Positions 1-9,670 of a DNA stretch of 64,000 nt are shown here, piece after piece (position 1 is the stretch's first letter; every line of letters begins with the position of its first letter). The notes beneath the pieces were generated by a model. It saw nothing but the letters and a program-made list of their open reading frames with translations, made no database searches and was not told the DNA's origin. The translations under genes were made by a program, and so were the position numbers. The stretch is from Pseudomonas putida. GTDB taxonomy: Bacteria; Pseudomonadota; Gammaproteobacteria; Pseudomonadales; Pseudomonadaceae. Location: positions 4,145,501 to 4,209,500 of the forward strand of contig NZ_CP018846.1 of NCBI RefSeq assembly GCF_002025705.1, given 5' to 3'.

Positions 1-3000
1 TTATCAGCCCGTCGCTGTTGTCCAGGCGCTGGCTGTCCAGCGCCAGTTGCGTCCCGCTGATGCGACCGTTGCGATTACCCAGCACCTGGTCGACGCGCAA
101 GACCAGGCGCTGGTTGCTGACCAGCTTGCCATCACTGTTGTCGAAGCTATGGGCAGCAAGGTCGATCGCGCCCTGACTGGAAATTTCGCCCCTCTGGTTG
201 AGCACCGTGCCGAGGTTCTTGAGGGCCAGGCTCGGGGCATTGATCAAGCCACCGTTGACCAGCGCGCCCCGGTTCAGGTCCAGGGTCAGTTGACGGTTGC
301 TGAACAGCTCGCCTTGGTCTTGGACCAGGCCAGTGACGCTGGCGTCGAGCACGCCATTGCTGGCGATACGTCCGCCATTGCTGACCTGGCCGGCGTTCAG
401 GGTCAGGTCTGCGCTGCTGATGAGACGGCCGCCCTGGTTGTTATCCAGGCGTCCGGTAACCACGGTGGTATTGCCTTGGCCCTTGATTAGACCCTGCTCG
501 CTGTTGTCCAGGCTGGCGCTGGTGAGGCTGAGGCCCTGACCGCTCTCCACCACGCCGCCCTGGTTGAGTACTCCGGCCGCGCCGTTCACCAGCAGCAGGC
601 CGGCACTGGAAATACTCCCGGCGCGGTTATCCAGCAGTTGGCCGTCGAGACTCAGGGAGCCCTCACTGCCGAGGCGCCCTTGGCGGTTGTCGAGGCCGCC
701 GTCAAGCGTTCCTGCCCCTTGCGCCGCAAGGCGAACCTGCAACGACTGCTGCGCGGCGAGAGTACCCAAAGCGTTGTCCAGTCGGGCAGCGGCCAGGTTG
801 ATGTCGCGGGCGAACACCAGGCCACGGGCCTGGTTGACCAGCCGAGCCACGGTCATTTCCAGCGAAGTGCCTGCCAGCAGCTTGCCCGCACTGTTGTCCA
901 GCTGCGCGGCGCCGAGCGTGACCTGCTGCTGGCTGGAGATTTCCCCGCCCTGGTTGTTTACCGACTGCACCTGCAGGCGCAGTGCCTTGCGGCTGCCGAC
1001 CAAGCCACCCGCGCTGTTGTCCAGCTGGTCGCCGGTCAGGCTCAGTTCGCCCTCGGCCACCAGCTCGCCGCCCTGCTGCTCAAGCAGGCCAATGCTCGCC
1101 AACAGATCGCCCTGGCTGGCGATACGCCCCTTGCCGTTGCCGACCGAATCGGCTGTGAGCCTCAACCCACCGTTGGTGCTGACCAAGCCGCCCTGGTTGA
1201 GCAGCTCACCGATATCGAGCTCCAGCGCCTGTACGCCGCTGAGCAGGCCTTCGCGGTTGTCCAGCTGCGCCAGGTGCAGCTGCATGCCCTGGTTGGCGCG
1301 CACGACCCCACCACGGTTGTCCAGCGACGTACCACTGAAGGTCAGGGCGTTCTGCCCGGCCAGCCGGCCGCCACGGTTGTCGAGGCGCTCGACCTGCAGC
1401 GCCATGGCGCCTTTGCTGAGTATGCTGCCGCCGTTCCGGTTATCCAGCAGGCCTGCGACGCTCAGCCCAAGGCTGCCGTCGCTGACCAGGCTGCCATTGC
1501 CACTGTTGTCCAGGTTGCCGGCAGTGACCTGCAGCTCGCGCCCGGCGCCCAAGGTACCGCCCTGGTTGGACAGTGCGCCGCCCACCTGCAGGTCGAGGGC
1601 AACATCACCCATGACCTGGCCCCGGTCGTTGCTCAGGGACTGGGCTGCGACTTTGTTGACTCCAGCGGCGGAGACTTCGCCGGCCGCGTTGAGCAAGGCG
1701 CCAGTGATCGCCAGATCGAGGTTGGCGCCACTGCTGAACAGGCCATTGCTGTTGTCCAGGCTGGCGGCCTTGGCCGTCAGGCCGTTGGCGGTGATCTGAC
1801 CGTCGGCGTTGAGCAATGCCTGACGGATGTCCAGATCGATGGCCTGGTCGCTGAGCAGGCCGCCATCACTGTTGTCGAGGCTGTCGGCCAGCAGGCCGAA
1901 GGCCTGCTCGCTGGAGATCTCGCCGCCCCGGTTGACGACTGTGGACAGGTTGCGCAGCACCAGTGCCCCCGGTGCGTTGATCAGGCCTCCACTGTTGTTC
2001 AGCAAGCCCTGATTCAGGTCCAGAGTCAGGGCGCTGTTGCTGTACAGCTCGCCGCCACCGCGTTGGTCCAGGCCGCGCAACGAGGCCGTGAGTGCCTTGA
2101 CGCTGGCAATCGTGCCGCCCAGGTTGTCTACCTGCCCGGCATTCAGGTCGAGTTGGTCGAGGCTGATGAGGCGCCCAGCCTGGTTGTTGAAAGCCCCAGT
2201 ACCTAACGTCATCGAACCATTGGCGGCGATGCGCCCGGCCGCGTTGTCGAGGCTGAGGCTGGAAAGCGCCAAGGCACCGGCAGCAAGCAGCTCGCCCCCC
2301 TGGTTGCCGATGCCCTGCGCCGTGGAGAGGCGCAGGTCGGCATCGCTGCGAATCGCGCCCTGGCGGTTGTTCAGTTGCCCGCTCCCACCCCCCCCCTTCA
2401 GCAGCAGTGAAACGCCAGTCTTGCCATACAGGCTGCCTTGGGCACTGTTGTCCATCTGCCCGGCAATGATGGCCACGGCGCGCTGGCCGGAGATGATGCC
2501 CTTGGCCTGGTTGTCCAGGCGCGACAGGGTCAGCTGCAGGGTGCCATTGGCGACAACCTGGCCGGCGCTACTGTTGTCCAGGGACTCGCCGTTGATGTCC
2601 AGGTCCGCAACACTGGCAATCTGGCCCGCGCGGTTGTCGAGCCGCTCGACCGCGAGTGTCATGCCGTTGCCGGCATTGAGCAGGCCGGCCTGACGGTTGT
2701 CCAGCGCGTGGCTCTGCACTCGCAGTTGCCCGGTCGCGACCACGTTGCCAGTGCGGTTGTCGAACTGGCGAGCATCGACTGCGATGTCATGCTTGCCGGT
2801 GATTCGCCCGGCAGCGGTGTTGAACAAGCTGTCGGCGCGCAGTTGCAGGGCCCCGACGGCACCCAGCACGCCCCCCAGGTTCAGCAGCTGACCGCTAACG
2901 GCCAGCGCCATCGTGCCATCGCTGGCAACACGACCCTGGCCGTTATCGAAGCTGGCGGCCTCCAGGCTCAGCGCATTGGCAGCCAGCAACTGCCCATTGC

Positions 3001-6000
3001 GGTTGCTGACCGCACCGGTCTGGCGCAGGGCCAGGCGCGTGTCGGCTTGCACCAGCCCGGCGCTGTTGTTCAGCTCGGCACTGGTCAGCGCAACGCTGCT
3101 GCCAAGAACGCGCCCTTGCTGGTTGTTCAGCACGCCGTCGACGGCCAGGTCAAGACCCTCGCGGGCTTCCAGGCTACCTTCGCGGTTTACCAGGCTGCCC
3201 GCGTGAACATCCAGCGAAGCGGCCTTGATCTGCCCCAGGGTGTTGTCCAGAGCCTGGGTGATGCGCAGGATCAGGCCCTGCTCGCTGAGGACCTTGCCGC
3301 CGTTGAGCAGGTCGCTGGCGGCCAGTTCGAAAGCCTGGCCACTGGAAATTTCACCGCCCTGGTTGCTGACGCTGGCAAGCTGCTTCAGCAGCAACTGGCC
3401 TGGCGCGTTGATCAGCCCGCCCTGGTTGTTCAAGTAGCCATTGTTCAGGTCGAGGGTGACACCCGCCTGGCCGTAAAGCCGGCCACCGTCATGCTGGTCC
3501 AGGCTGGCGACCGAGGCCTCCAGCTGCCCGCTGCTGTGAATGCTGCCACCCAAGCTGTTGTCGGTGGCACCCGCATTGAGCAAAAGGTCACCCGCACTGT
3601 CGACCAGGCCGGCCTGGTTGAGCAGTTGAGCGCTGATGCATGCGGTCAGGCCGCTGTCACTGCTGAGTTTGCCTGCGCGGTTGTCCAGGCTGGCGGCGTT
3701 GAGTTCGGCCGCTTGCCTGGCGTACAGCGCCCCCTGGCGGTTGTCCACTGCGCCGAGGCTGTCGATGGTCAACTGACGGTCGCTCTGGACCAGGCCCTGC
3801 CGGTTATCCAGCGAACCGGCGCTGATCGTCGCCTCGCCGGCCAGCAACTGTCCGCCTTGGTTGTCGAGGGTACCTTCGGCATGTAGCGCGAGCGCGCCGC
3901 TGGTGCTGATGCTACCGCCCTGGTTGACCAAGGCACCCGCGCGGATATCCAGCTGGTCCGCCGAAACCAGGCCTTTGGTGTTTTCCAGCACACGGGCGAT
4001 ACGTAAGGTCAGACCCTGCTCGCTGAGCAGCTTGCCAGCGCCGTTGTCCAGTGCATCGGTAGCCAGGAGGAAGCCGAGGTTGCTGGAAATTTCGCCACCG
4101 CGGTTATCGACCGACGCGACATTGTTCAGCAGCAGGCGACCGGTTGCATTCAACCGCCCACCCTGGTTGTCCAGGCGCCCCTGGTTCAGGTCGAGGGTGA
4201 GTGCACCCTGGCTGAGCAACTGCCCGTCACCGTGCTGGTCAAGAGCGCCCAGCGTTGCATCGAGCCGTTCGCCACTGCTGACTCGGCCGCCACTGCTGTT
4301 GTCCAACACTCCGGCTTGCAGGTCGAGGCTGCGTTCGCCGCGCAGCGTGCCATTGGCGTTGCTCAGCGTGCCGTCAAGCACCAGGCCAAGATGATTGCCT
4401 GCGAACACCGCACCCTGCTGGTTATTCAGTTGCGCGCCACGCAGGGAAAGCTGGTCGCCGGCACTGATATGACCGGCCCCGTTGTGCACCTCTGCTGCGC
4501 TAGTGAGTTTCAGGTTACGGTCTGCCTGGATCCGACCGTTGCGGTTGTCCAACGTGCCAGCAGAAATCAGGCCTTCTCCGGCCTGCAGTTTGCCGTCGAC
4601 GTTGTTCAGCGTACCCTCGACGGCCAGTGTCAGGTCATCGCGTATGTTCAGATTGCCTTGGCTGTTGTCGAGGCCACCCAGCTGCGCTTCCAGCCGCGCC
4701 GCAGAAACCAGCCCGGCCGCGTTGTCCATGGCCCTGGCGATACGCAGGGTCAGCAGTTGCTCGCCGAGCAGCTTGCCGCCGCGGTTGTCCAGGCTGCTGG
4801 CGTCCACGGTAAAAGCCTGGCGGCTGGAGATCTCGCCGCCCTGGTTATCGACGCTGTCCAGGTTGCGCAGCAGCAACTGCCCCGGAGCGTTGAGCAGGCC
4901 GCCCTGGTTGTTCAAGTGACCGTGATTCAAGTCCAGGATCAGGTCGTTCTGGCTGTAGAGCTGCCCGCCACCGGCCTGCATCAGCCCGCTGACGCTGGCC
5001 TGCACATTCTGAGCGTGCACACGCCCGGCGTTGCGGTTATCCAGTTGCGCGGCACGCAGTTGCAACGTGGCCCCGGCTGCCAGTTCGCCCTGCTGGTTGA
5101 CAAGGTTGGCGCCGGTCAGTTGCAGGTTGGCACCGGCACTGAACAGGCCACTCTGGTTGAGCAAGTCACCTGCCAAGGTGGCCGTCAGGTCGCCACCGCT
5201 GGTGAGCTTGCCGGAGCGGTTATCCAACTCATTTGTAGTCAGCGCCACGTTTGCGCCGCTGGCCAGGATGCCGTTACGGTTATCGACACCTGCTGCATTC
5301 AACTGCAAACGGTCGATGGCCTGGATCCGGCCGCCCTGGTTGTCCAGCGGCCCCAGGTCGAGGCCGAGGTTTGCGCCCACCACCTCACCGCCACGGTTAT
5401 CCAGCCCGCCTGAGGCTACCAGCCCCAGGTCACCCTCGCTCTTGAGCTTGCCAGAACGGTTGTCCAGTCGCTCGGCACGCAGTTCGAAACCGCGCACGCT
5501 GGAGATTTCGCCGCCCTGGTTGTCTACCGAGGCGAGGTTGAGCAGCTGCAGCGGGCCCGGTGCAGTGACGAGGCCGCCCTGGTTGTTCCAACTGCCGTGG
5601 TTGAGGTCCAGGCTGACACCGGCCTGGCCGTGCAGGCGGCCGGCACCGTTGTCCAGGCTGCCGACCGCGAGCCGCATGTCACCCTGCGCGGTCAGGTTAC
5701 CGTCGTGGTTGTTCAGGGCACCACTGAAATGGGCATCCAGGCCTGCCTGGCTGCTGATCATGCCTTGCTGGTCGTTGAGCAGGCTGGCGGCATCAAGCCA
5801 CAGGCCACTGGCGGCAATCAGGCCCGCGCTGTTGCTGAGGGTACGGGCAATGCTCAAGGTCAGGCCCTGGTCACTCAACAGTTTGCCTGCACCGTTGTCG
5901 AGGCTGCTTGCGCTGACGTTGAAGGCGCGCTGGCTGGCGATTTCACCCTGACGGTTATCGACGCCATCGAGGTTGCTCAGGGTCAGCTGCCCGCTGGCGT

Positions 6001-7699
6001 TGATCACGCCACTGCGGTTGTCCAACAGCCCGCGACGCAGGTCGAGGCTCAGGTCACCATCGCTGACCAGGCGCCCGCCGCCCTGCTGATCAAGGCTGCC
6101 GACGCTCGCCGTCAGGCGCTGTTTGCTGGTGAGCTGGCCACCGTTGCGGTTGTCGAGAAGGCCCGCGGCATACAGGTCGAGTGCTTGCCCGGCTGCCACC
6201 AGACCGGCGACGTTGTCCAGCGTTGCCACGTGCAGGGTGACTTGCCCCAGGCCCGACAATTCGCCATTGCGGTTGATCAGGCTGGTGCTGCTGACACTTA
6301 ATGCACCGCTGCTGCCCAACAGCCCGCCCTGCCCGTTGAGCAGGCTCTGGCTGTTGACGCCAAGGTTGGAGCCAGCGAGCACACGCCCGTGGTTCTGGTT
6401 GTCCACCCGGGCGACCTCAAGCTGGGCATTGCGCCCGGCGCTCAGGGTACCCCCCTGGTTGGCCAGTTCGCTGGCCGTGACCACAACGTCCCGACTGGCG
6501 GCCAGGGTATGGCCACTGTTGTCCAACGACTGCGCACTAATGCGCACATCACCTTGGGTGTTGCGGCTGTTGTCGGCGTTGACCCCGGCTTCGATGACAC
6601 CCTGGTTGAGCACCCGCCCCTTGCTGTCGAGGCTCACGCTGTCACGCGCGGCCAGATTACCCTGGTTGCGCAACTCGCCCTGGGCGCTGATGGCCAGGTC
6701 CTTGCCCGCGTACACGGTCCCCTGGGCATCGACACCCCGTGCCTTGGCAGCAAGCGAGCCGCCGGCGGACACCTGGCCGAGGTTCAACTGGCCATTGGCA
6801 TCGATCTGGATGTCTCCCCCGGCAATCATGTCGCCGGCCAGCTTCACCCCCACGCCTGCCTCGGTGCCGACCAGGCGAATGGTATCGACGTACATACCGC
6901 CAAGGGCCGAGGAGTCGATCGCCAACTGCGGCACCGTGCTGCCATCGGCCGCCCGCGCGGTGGCCGTCAGCGTTTGGGCATCGACATCGTTGCGCCCGGC
7001 GACGATCGCCAATTTCTTCGCCTGGATCTGCGCATTGATCTGCGCTGCCCGGGTGATGATCTCGAACTGGTCGACATTGCTCGCATTGAGCCCCGCGCCC
7101 TGAATCGCGATGGCACCCTGATCGACCTGGTAACGGCGCAACTGGCCGTTCTCGATCACTGGCGTACCCGTGCTCAGGGTCACTTTCGGGGTATTGATGA
7201 AGCCGCAGCCATCGCAGCTGATGCCATGGGGGTTGGCCACGATGACGTGCGCGGCCTTGCCCGCCACTTCGGTGTAACCGCGCAGCTGGCTCGGATTGGC
7301 GCCGTTGACCTCATTGAGGATGATATCGGCGGCACGACCGGAGAAATTCGGGTTGCCGACGATGATGCCACCCAGTTGGGTGTTCTGCGTGCGATCCGTC
7401 GCGTTGTTGAGGATCAGCCCCTGCGCATCGACGTTGTAGTCCTTGAACTGGTTGTGCGACAGGCCGTTGCCATTGGGCGCGGCGATGTTGACGATCGGTA
7501 CGCCATTGCCTGCCTGCGCCAGCCCCGTGCCTGGCGCGCTGACCGCAATACCTTCGGCCTGGGCCCACAGCGGCTGCCAGAACATGACGTTGGCCAGCAG
7601 CAAGGCCAGCGCACGCTTGGGCATGCCACAGAATGTGTCGCGTGCTTGCACGGCGGCAGAAGGCAGGCGAACCAGGAAGGCGAATTGGCGAACGTCCAT
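1..7699 (-). CDS. TpsA-type filamentous haemagglutinin-like exoprotein, 3' end beyond the window
   Basis: Secreted partner of a two-partner (type Vb) secretion system. The frame starts at the ATG at 7699, with a GAGGT ribosome site just upstream, and is in the same frame wherever I sampled it down to base 2, so at least 2566 residues are present. Residues 1-48 are a long TpsA signal peptide ending LWAQA. The TPS secretion domain follows, with NPNFSG near 116-121, NPHGI at 156-160 and the CDGCGF motif after it. From about residue 450 on, the protein is a beta-helix of roughly 20-residue haemagglutinin repeats (LDNxxG type) arranged in longer super-repeats. It lies 30 bases after tpsB, in the usual B-then-A order. 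The C-terminus is missing, so adhesin, haemolysin and CdiA-like toxin delivery cannot be told apart. A nine-G tract lies at 2388-2396. Confidence 0.93.
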   Translation of the reverse strand, partial: MDVRQFAFLVRLPSAAVQARDTFCGMPKRALALLLANVMFWQPLWAQAEGIAVSAPGTGLAQAGNGVPIVNIAAPNGNGLSHNQFKDYNVDAQGLILNNATDRTQNTQLGGIIVGNPNFSGRAADIILNEVNGANPSQLRGYTEVAGKAAHVIVANPHGISCDGCGFINTPKVTLSTGTPVIENGQLRRYQVDQGAIAIQGAGLNASNVDQFEIITRAAQINAQIQAKKLAIVAGRNDVDAQTLTATARAADGSTVPQLAIDSSALGGMYVDTIRLVGTEAGVGVKLAGDMIAGGDIQIDANGQLNLGQVSAGGSLAAKARGVDAQGTVYAGKDLAISAQGELRNQGNLAARDSVSLDSKGRVLNQGVIEAGVNADNSRNTQGDVRISAQSLDNSGHTLAASRDVVVTASELANQGGTLSAGRNAQLEVARVDNQNHGRVLAGSNLGVNSQSLLNGQGGLLGSSGALSVSSTSLINRNGELSGLGQVTLHVATLDNVAGLVAAGQALDLYAAGLLDNRNGGQLTSKQRLTASVGSLDQQGGGRLVSDGDLSLDLRRGLLDNRSGVINASGQLTLSNLDGVDNRQGEIASQRAFNVSASSLDNGAGKLLSDQGLTLSIARTLSNSAGLIAASGLWLDAASLLNDQQGMISSQAGLDAHFSGALNNHDGNLTAQGDMRLAVGSLDNGAGRLHGQAGVSLDLNHGSWNNQGGLVTAPGPLQLLNLASVDNQGGEISSVRGFELRAERLDNRSGKLKSEGDLGLVASGGLDNRGGEVVGANLGLDLGPLDNQGGRIQAIDRLQLNAAGVDNRNGILASGANVALTTNELDNRSGKLTSGGDLTATLAGDLLNQSGLFSAGANLQLTGANLVNQQGELAAGATLQLRAAQLDNRNAGRVHAQNVQASVSGLMQAGGGQLYSQNDLILDLNHGHLNNQGGLLNAPGQLLLRNLDSVDNQGGEISSRQAFTVDASSLDNRGGKLLGEQLLTLRIARAMDNAAGLVSAARLEAQLGGLDNSQGNLNIRDDLTLAVEGTLNNVDGKLQAGEGLISAGTLDNRNGRIQADRNLKLTSAAEVHNGAGHISAGDQLSLRGAQLNNQQGAVFAGNHLGLVLDGTLSNANGTLRGERSLDLQAGVLDNSSGGRVSSGERLDATLGALDQHGDGQLLSQGALTLDLNQGRLDNQGGRLNATGRLLLNNVASVDNRGGEISSNLGFLLATDALDNGAGKLLSEQGLTLRIARVLENTKGLVSADQLDIRAGALVNQGGSISTSGALALHAEGTLDNQGGQLLAGEATISAGSLDNRQGLVQSDRQLTIDSLGAVDNRQGALYARQAAELNAASLDNRAGKLSSDSGLTACISAQLLNQAGLVDSAGDLLLNAGATDNSLGGSIHSSGQLEASVASLDQHDGGRLYGQAGVTLDLNNGYLNNQGGLINAPGQLLLKQLASVSNQGGEISSGQAFELAASDLLNGGKVLSEQGLILRITQALDNTLGQIKAASLDVHAGSLVNREGSLEAREGLDLAVDGVLNNQQGRVLGSSVALTSAELNNSAGLVQADTRLALRQTGAVSNRNGQLLAANALSLEAASFDNGQGRVASDGTMALAVSGQLLNLGGVLGAVGALQLRADSLFNTAAGRITGKHDIAVDARQFDNRTGNVVATGQLRVQSHALDNRQAGLLNAGNGMTLAVERLDNRAGQIASVADLDINGESLDNSSAGQVVANGTLQLTLSRLDNQAKGIISGQRAVAIIAGQMDNSAQGSLYGKTGVSLLLKGGGGSGQLNNRQGAIRSDADLRLSTAQGIGNQGGELLAAGALALSSLSLDNAAGRIAANGSMTLGTGAFNNQAGRLISLDQLDLNAGQVDNLGGTIASVKALTASLRGLDQRGGGELYSNSALTLDLNQGLLNNSGGLINAPGALVLRNLSTVVNRGGEISSEQAFGLLADSLDNSDGGLLSDQAIDLDIRQALLNADGQITANGLTAKAASLDNSNGLFSSGANLDLAITGALLNAAGEVSAAGVNKVAAQSLSNDRGQVMGDVALDLQVGGALSNQGGTLGAGRELQVTAGNLDNSGNGSLVSDGSLGLSVAGLLDNRNGGSILSKGAMALQVERLDNRGGRLAGQNALTFSGTSLDNRGGVVRANQGMQLHLAQLDNREGLLSGVQALELDIGELLNQGGLVSTNGGLRLTADSVGNGKGRIASQGDLLASIGLLEQQGGELVAEGELSLTGDQLDNSAGGLVGSRKALRLQVQSVNNQGGEISSQQQVTLGAAQLDNSAGKLLAGTSLEMTVARLVNQARGLVFARDINLAAARLDNALGTLAAQQSLQVRLAAQGAGTLDGGLDNRQGRLGSEGSLSLDGQLLDNRAGSISSAGLLLVNGAAGVLNQGGVVESGQGLSLTSASLDNSEQGLIKGQGNTTVVTGRLDNNQGGRLISSADLTLNAGQVSNGGRIASNGVLDASVTGLVQDQGELFSNRQLTLDLNRGALVNGGLINAPSLALKNLGTVLNQRGEISSQGAIDLAAHSFDNSDGKLVSNQRLVLRVDQVLGNRNGRISGTQLALDSQRLDNSDGLI

Positions 7700-7729
7700 G
7701 TAACGACCTCAGGTCAGCAGCGGCAGCGC

Positions 7730-9433
7730 TTACAGCAGCAGATCCAGCCGGAAGTAGATGGGTGACTCGCGCTCGGTGATGGCATCCGGGCGTTCGAGTG
7801 AATGGGCGAAGGTGACGCTGGCGGCCAGGTGCTGTCTGCGGGCGAACAGTTCCAGGGAATGGCTGGAGACTCGGCCGTGCTGGTCGCCACTGAAGCGGTC
7901 GTGGCGAATCACGCCCTGGTCGTAGCCGACGCTGGCGCCATACTCGGCGAGTAGCGGGCGCAGCCACTGAAGTTGCATCGGGCGGCTCCAGCGCAGGTCG
8001 TTGCGCCAGTAGCCACCGCTGTCCCCGGTCAGGAACTGGTCCTTGTAGCCTCGCACCGAAGACAACCCGCCCAGGCTCATGCGCTGCGGGCTGAACAGCG
8101 GATCCTCGCTGCGCTGCCCAGTGAACAGGCTGCTGAAGCTCAGGCGTTCGCCCCACAACGCAAACGGCTGCAGGTAGCTGAAGGTGAGGGTGTATTTGCG
8201 GTAGCGCGCGTCTGGATCGCCGGGGGTGTCTGTCTGCCGGGGCTGGGCACCGAAGGCACCGATGCCTTGCTGCATCCCCAGGTCGAGGTTGACGAACGCA
8301 GTGCCGATACGCCGACCATGGTTGATGCCGAACTGCGCTTCGCTGAGCCGGTTGCTGCTGTTCTTCAGGCGGCTGTCTTCGATGTAGTTGTTCGAACGCA
8401 GGTAGGCCAAACCGGTATTCAATGCGGTCTTCGAAACGCTGTCACGGTAGATCACCCGCTCGGCGCGAAACTGGTGGTTCTGGGTATCACCGGTCTGTTT
8501 GAAGGCGAAGTTGTTGGCCACGGCCTGGGAGCGGTAGGCGCTCTGGCTGTAGGCATAGTTGAAGTTCCACCAGCCCCAGGGCAGGTTGTAGTTGAGCATC
8601 TCGCTATGGGAGGTGTGCTGATGGTCGCTGACAGCGTCATGGCCGCCACGGACCAGCAACTGGTCGGCCAAGCCCAGCGGGCTGTCCCATTCCAGGCCAT
8701 AACCCCATTGCTGTTCGCCGGTGGCGCGCTGCCCTTCGTTGTTACGTGACAGGCTGGCCCGCCAAGGTTTGGTCGGGGTGTTGCGCACATCAACGGTGCT
8801 GCCGCCTACGGTGTTGCCAGGCATCAGCTCCATCTTCGCCTGGTTGGACGGTAGGCGGTTGAGCTGATCGACCATCTGCTCGATATCCCGCAGGTTGAGC
8901 CGCTCACCGACCGTGCCAGGAAAGGTCATGGCCAGCTCACGCGCCGAGAGGCCGCTGTCATCGCCACTCTTGAGGCCTTCCAGGCGCCCTTCCACCACCT
9001 GTATTTCAAGGTGGCGGGTGGTCAGGTCCTGTTGCGGCAGGTAGGCACGGCTGGTGACCTGGCCAATAGCCAGGTAATGGTCGGTGATGGCCTTGAGCAA
9101 GGCATTGAGCTGCGACACGCCCAGGCATTGGCCAAGCCAGGGCTGCACCAGGCGCTCCCGCTCGGCTTTGGACAGACTGTCGGCACCCTTGATCTCGATG
9201 GTATCGACGGGGAAACAGCGTGTGTCAGCGGCCGTCGGCGCGGCTGGCTGTGTTGCTTGCTGGCCTGGCAGGTCGCGCAGTTCGTCCAGGCGGCGCTGCT
9301 GCTCTTGCAGCAAACGGTCCTGTCGATCACGAATCAGGTCCTGCTCGCCCGGGGTAGCTGCAAAGGTGGTTTGAGCTGCGCACAGCCCCAAGGCCATGAA
9401 GCACAACCTCATCACGAGGTGGTGAAACTGCAT
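7730..9433 (-). CDS. TpsB outer-membrane transporter (ShlB/FhaC/CdiB family)
   Basis: Two-partner secretion pore that exports the TpsA encoded just downstream. The 567-residue protein has a signal peptide (about 1-26), a Gln/Arg-rich helix H1 region (about 28-60), POTRA domains (about 72-230) beginning CFPVDTIEIKG, and a 16-strand barrel. The lid-loop VRGY tetrad is at 460-463 and the last strand ends FRLDLLL, as expected for Bam-dependent barrels. Length is typical for FhaC-like proteins. The ATG at 9433 follows an AAGGAAG ribosome site. A sigma70-like promoter lies about 45 bases upstream, so tpsBA is probably transcribed independently of the NRPS operon even though both are on the same strand. 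Confidence 0.95.
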   Translation of the reverse strand: MQFHHLVMRLCFMALGLCAAQTTFAATPGEQDLIRDRQDRLLQEQQRRLDELRDLPGQQATQPAAPTAADTRCFPVDTIEIKGADSLSKAERERLVQPWLGQCLGVSQLNALLKAITDHYLAIGQVTSRAYLPQQDLTTRHLEIQVVEGRLEGLKSGDDSGLSARELAMTFPGTVGERLNLRDIEQMVDQLNRLPSNQAKMELMPGNTVGGSTVDVRNTPTKPWRASLSRNNEGQRATGEQQWGYGLEWDSPLGLADQLLVRGGHDAVSDHQHTSHSEMLNYNLPWGWWNFNYAYSQSAYRSQAVANNFAFKQTGDTQNHQFRAERVIYRDSVSKTALNTGLAYLRSNNYIEDSRLKNSSNRLSEAQFGINHGRRIGTAFVNLDLGMQQGIGAFGAQPRQTDTPGDPDARYRKYTLTFSYLQPFALWGERLSFSSLFTGQRSEDPLFSPQRMSLGGLSSVRGYKDQFLTGDSGGYWRNDLRWSRPMQLQWLRPLLAEYGASVGYDQGVIRHDRFSGDQHGRVSSHSLELFARRQHLAASVTFAHSLERPDAITERESPIYFRLDLLL

Positions 9434-9475
9434 GTAACTTCCTTGTATATGTCATTTGGCCATCATTGGCGGGAA

Positions 9476-9504
9476 ATCTTATTTAGATGGAAAAATGACG
9501 TCAA
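9476..9504 (-). promoter_or_regulatory. Probable sigma70 promoter of tpsBA
   Basis: On the minus strand TTGACG is followed after 17 bases by TAAGAT, about 45 bases before the tpsB ATG. Five of six -35 and four of six -10 positions match consensus at ideal spacing. I see no PvdS-type TAAAT-N16-CGT box here, so the Tps genes do not appear to share the NRPS regulation. Confidence 0.5.
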
Positions 9505-9582
9505 GAAAATTGCGCTCAACGGACGCGCCTGGGATGACACGTGTGATGGGTGCGTCGAGCATGCACGAAGATCTGAAGCGGA

Positions 9583-9608
9583 CCGCGGCCTCCTGTAGGA
9601 GGCCGTGG
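9583..9608. terminator. Inverted repeat after the NRPS operon, possible terminator
   Basis: A stem of about 11-12 base pairs (GGCCTCC core, one G-U pair) closes a TGTA loop 66 bases past the stop of the last NRPS gene. No T-run follows, so it could be a Rho-dependent or mRNA-protecting hairpin. The rest of 9434-9670 holds only the tpsB promoter. Confidence 0.35.
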
Positions 9609-9670
9609 TCGCGTATGACTGCTTTGTTTGTCGCAGTACCGCTATAACTGTCGAGAACCAGCGCTAAGGA

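Noticed and set aside
638..5413. Long plus-strand ORFs of 390-520 codons across the left end
   Set aside because: They are antisense shadows of the tpsA repeats; the minus frame gives signal peptide, TPS domain and haemagglutinin repeats.
1..6600. Regular short repeats resembling a repeat array or CRISPR
   Set aside because: The repeats are protein-coding, degenerate, in one reading frame and have no constant repeat/variable spacer structure.
9434..9670. Possible PvdS box before tpsB (TAAAT at the minus strand near 9482)
   Set aside because: No CGT at 16-17 bases; the TAAAT overlaps a better sigma70 -10 region.
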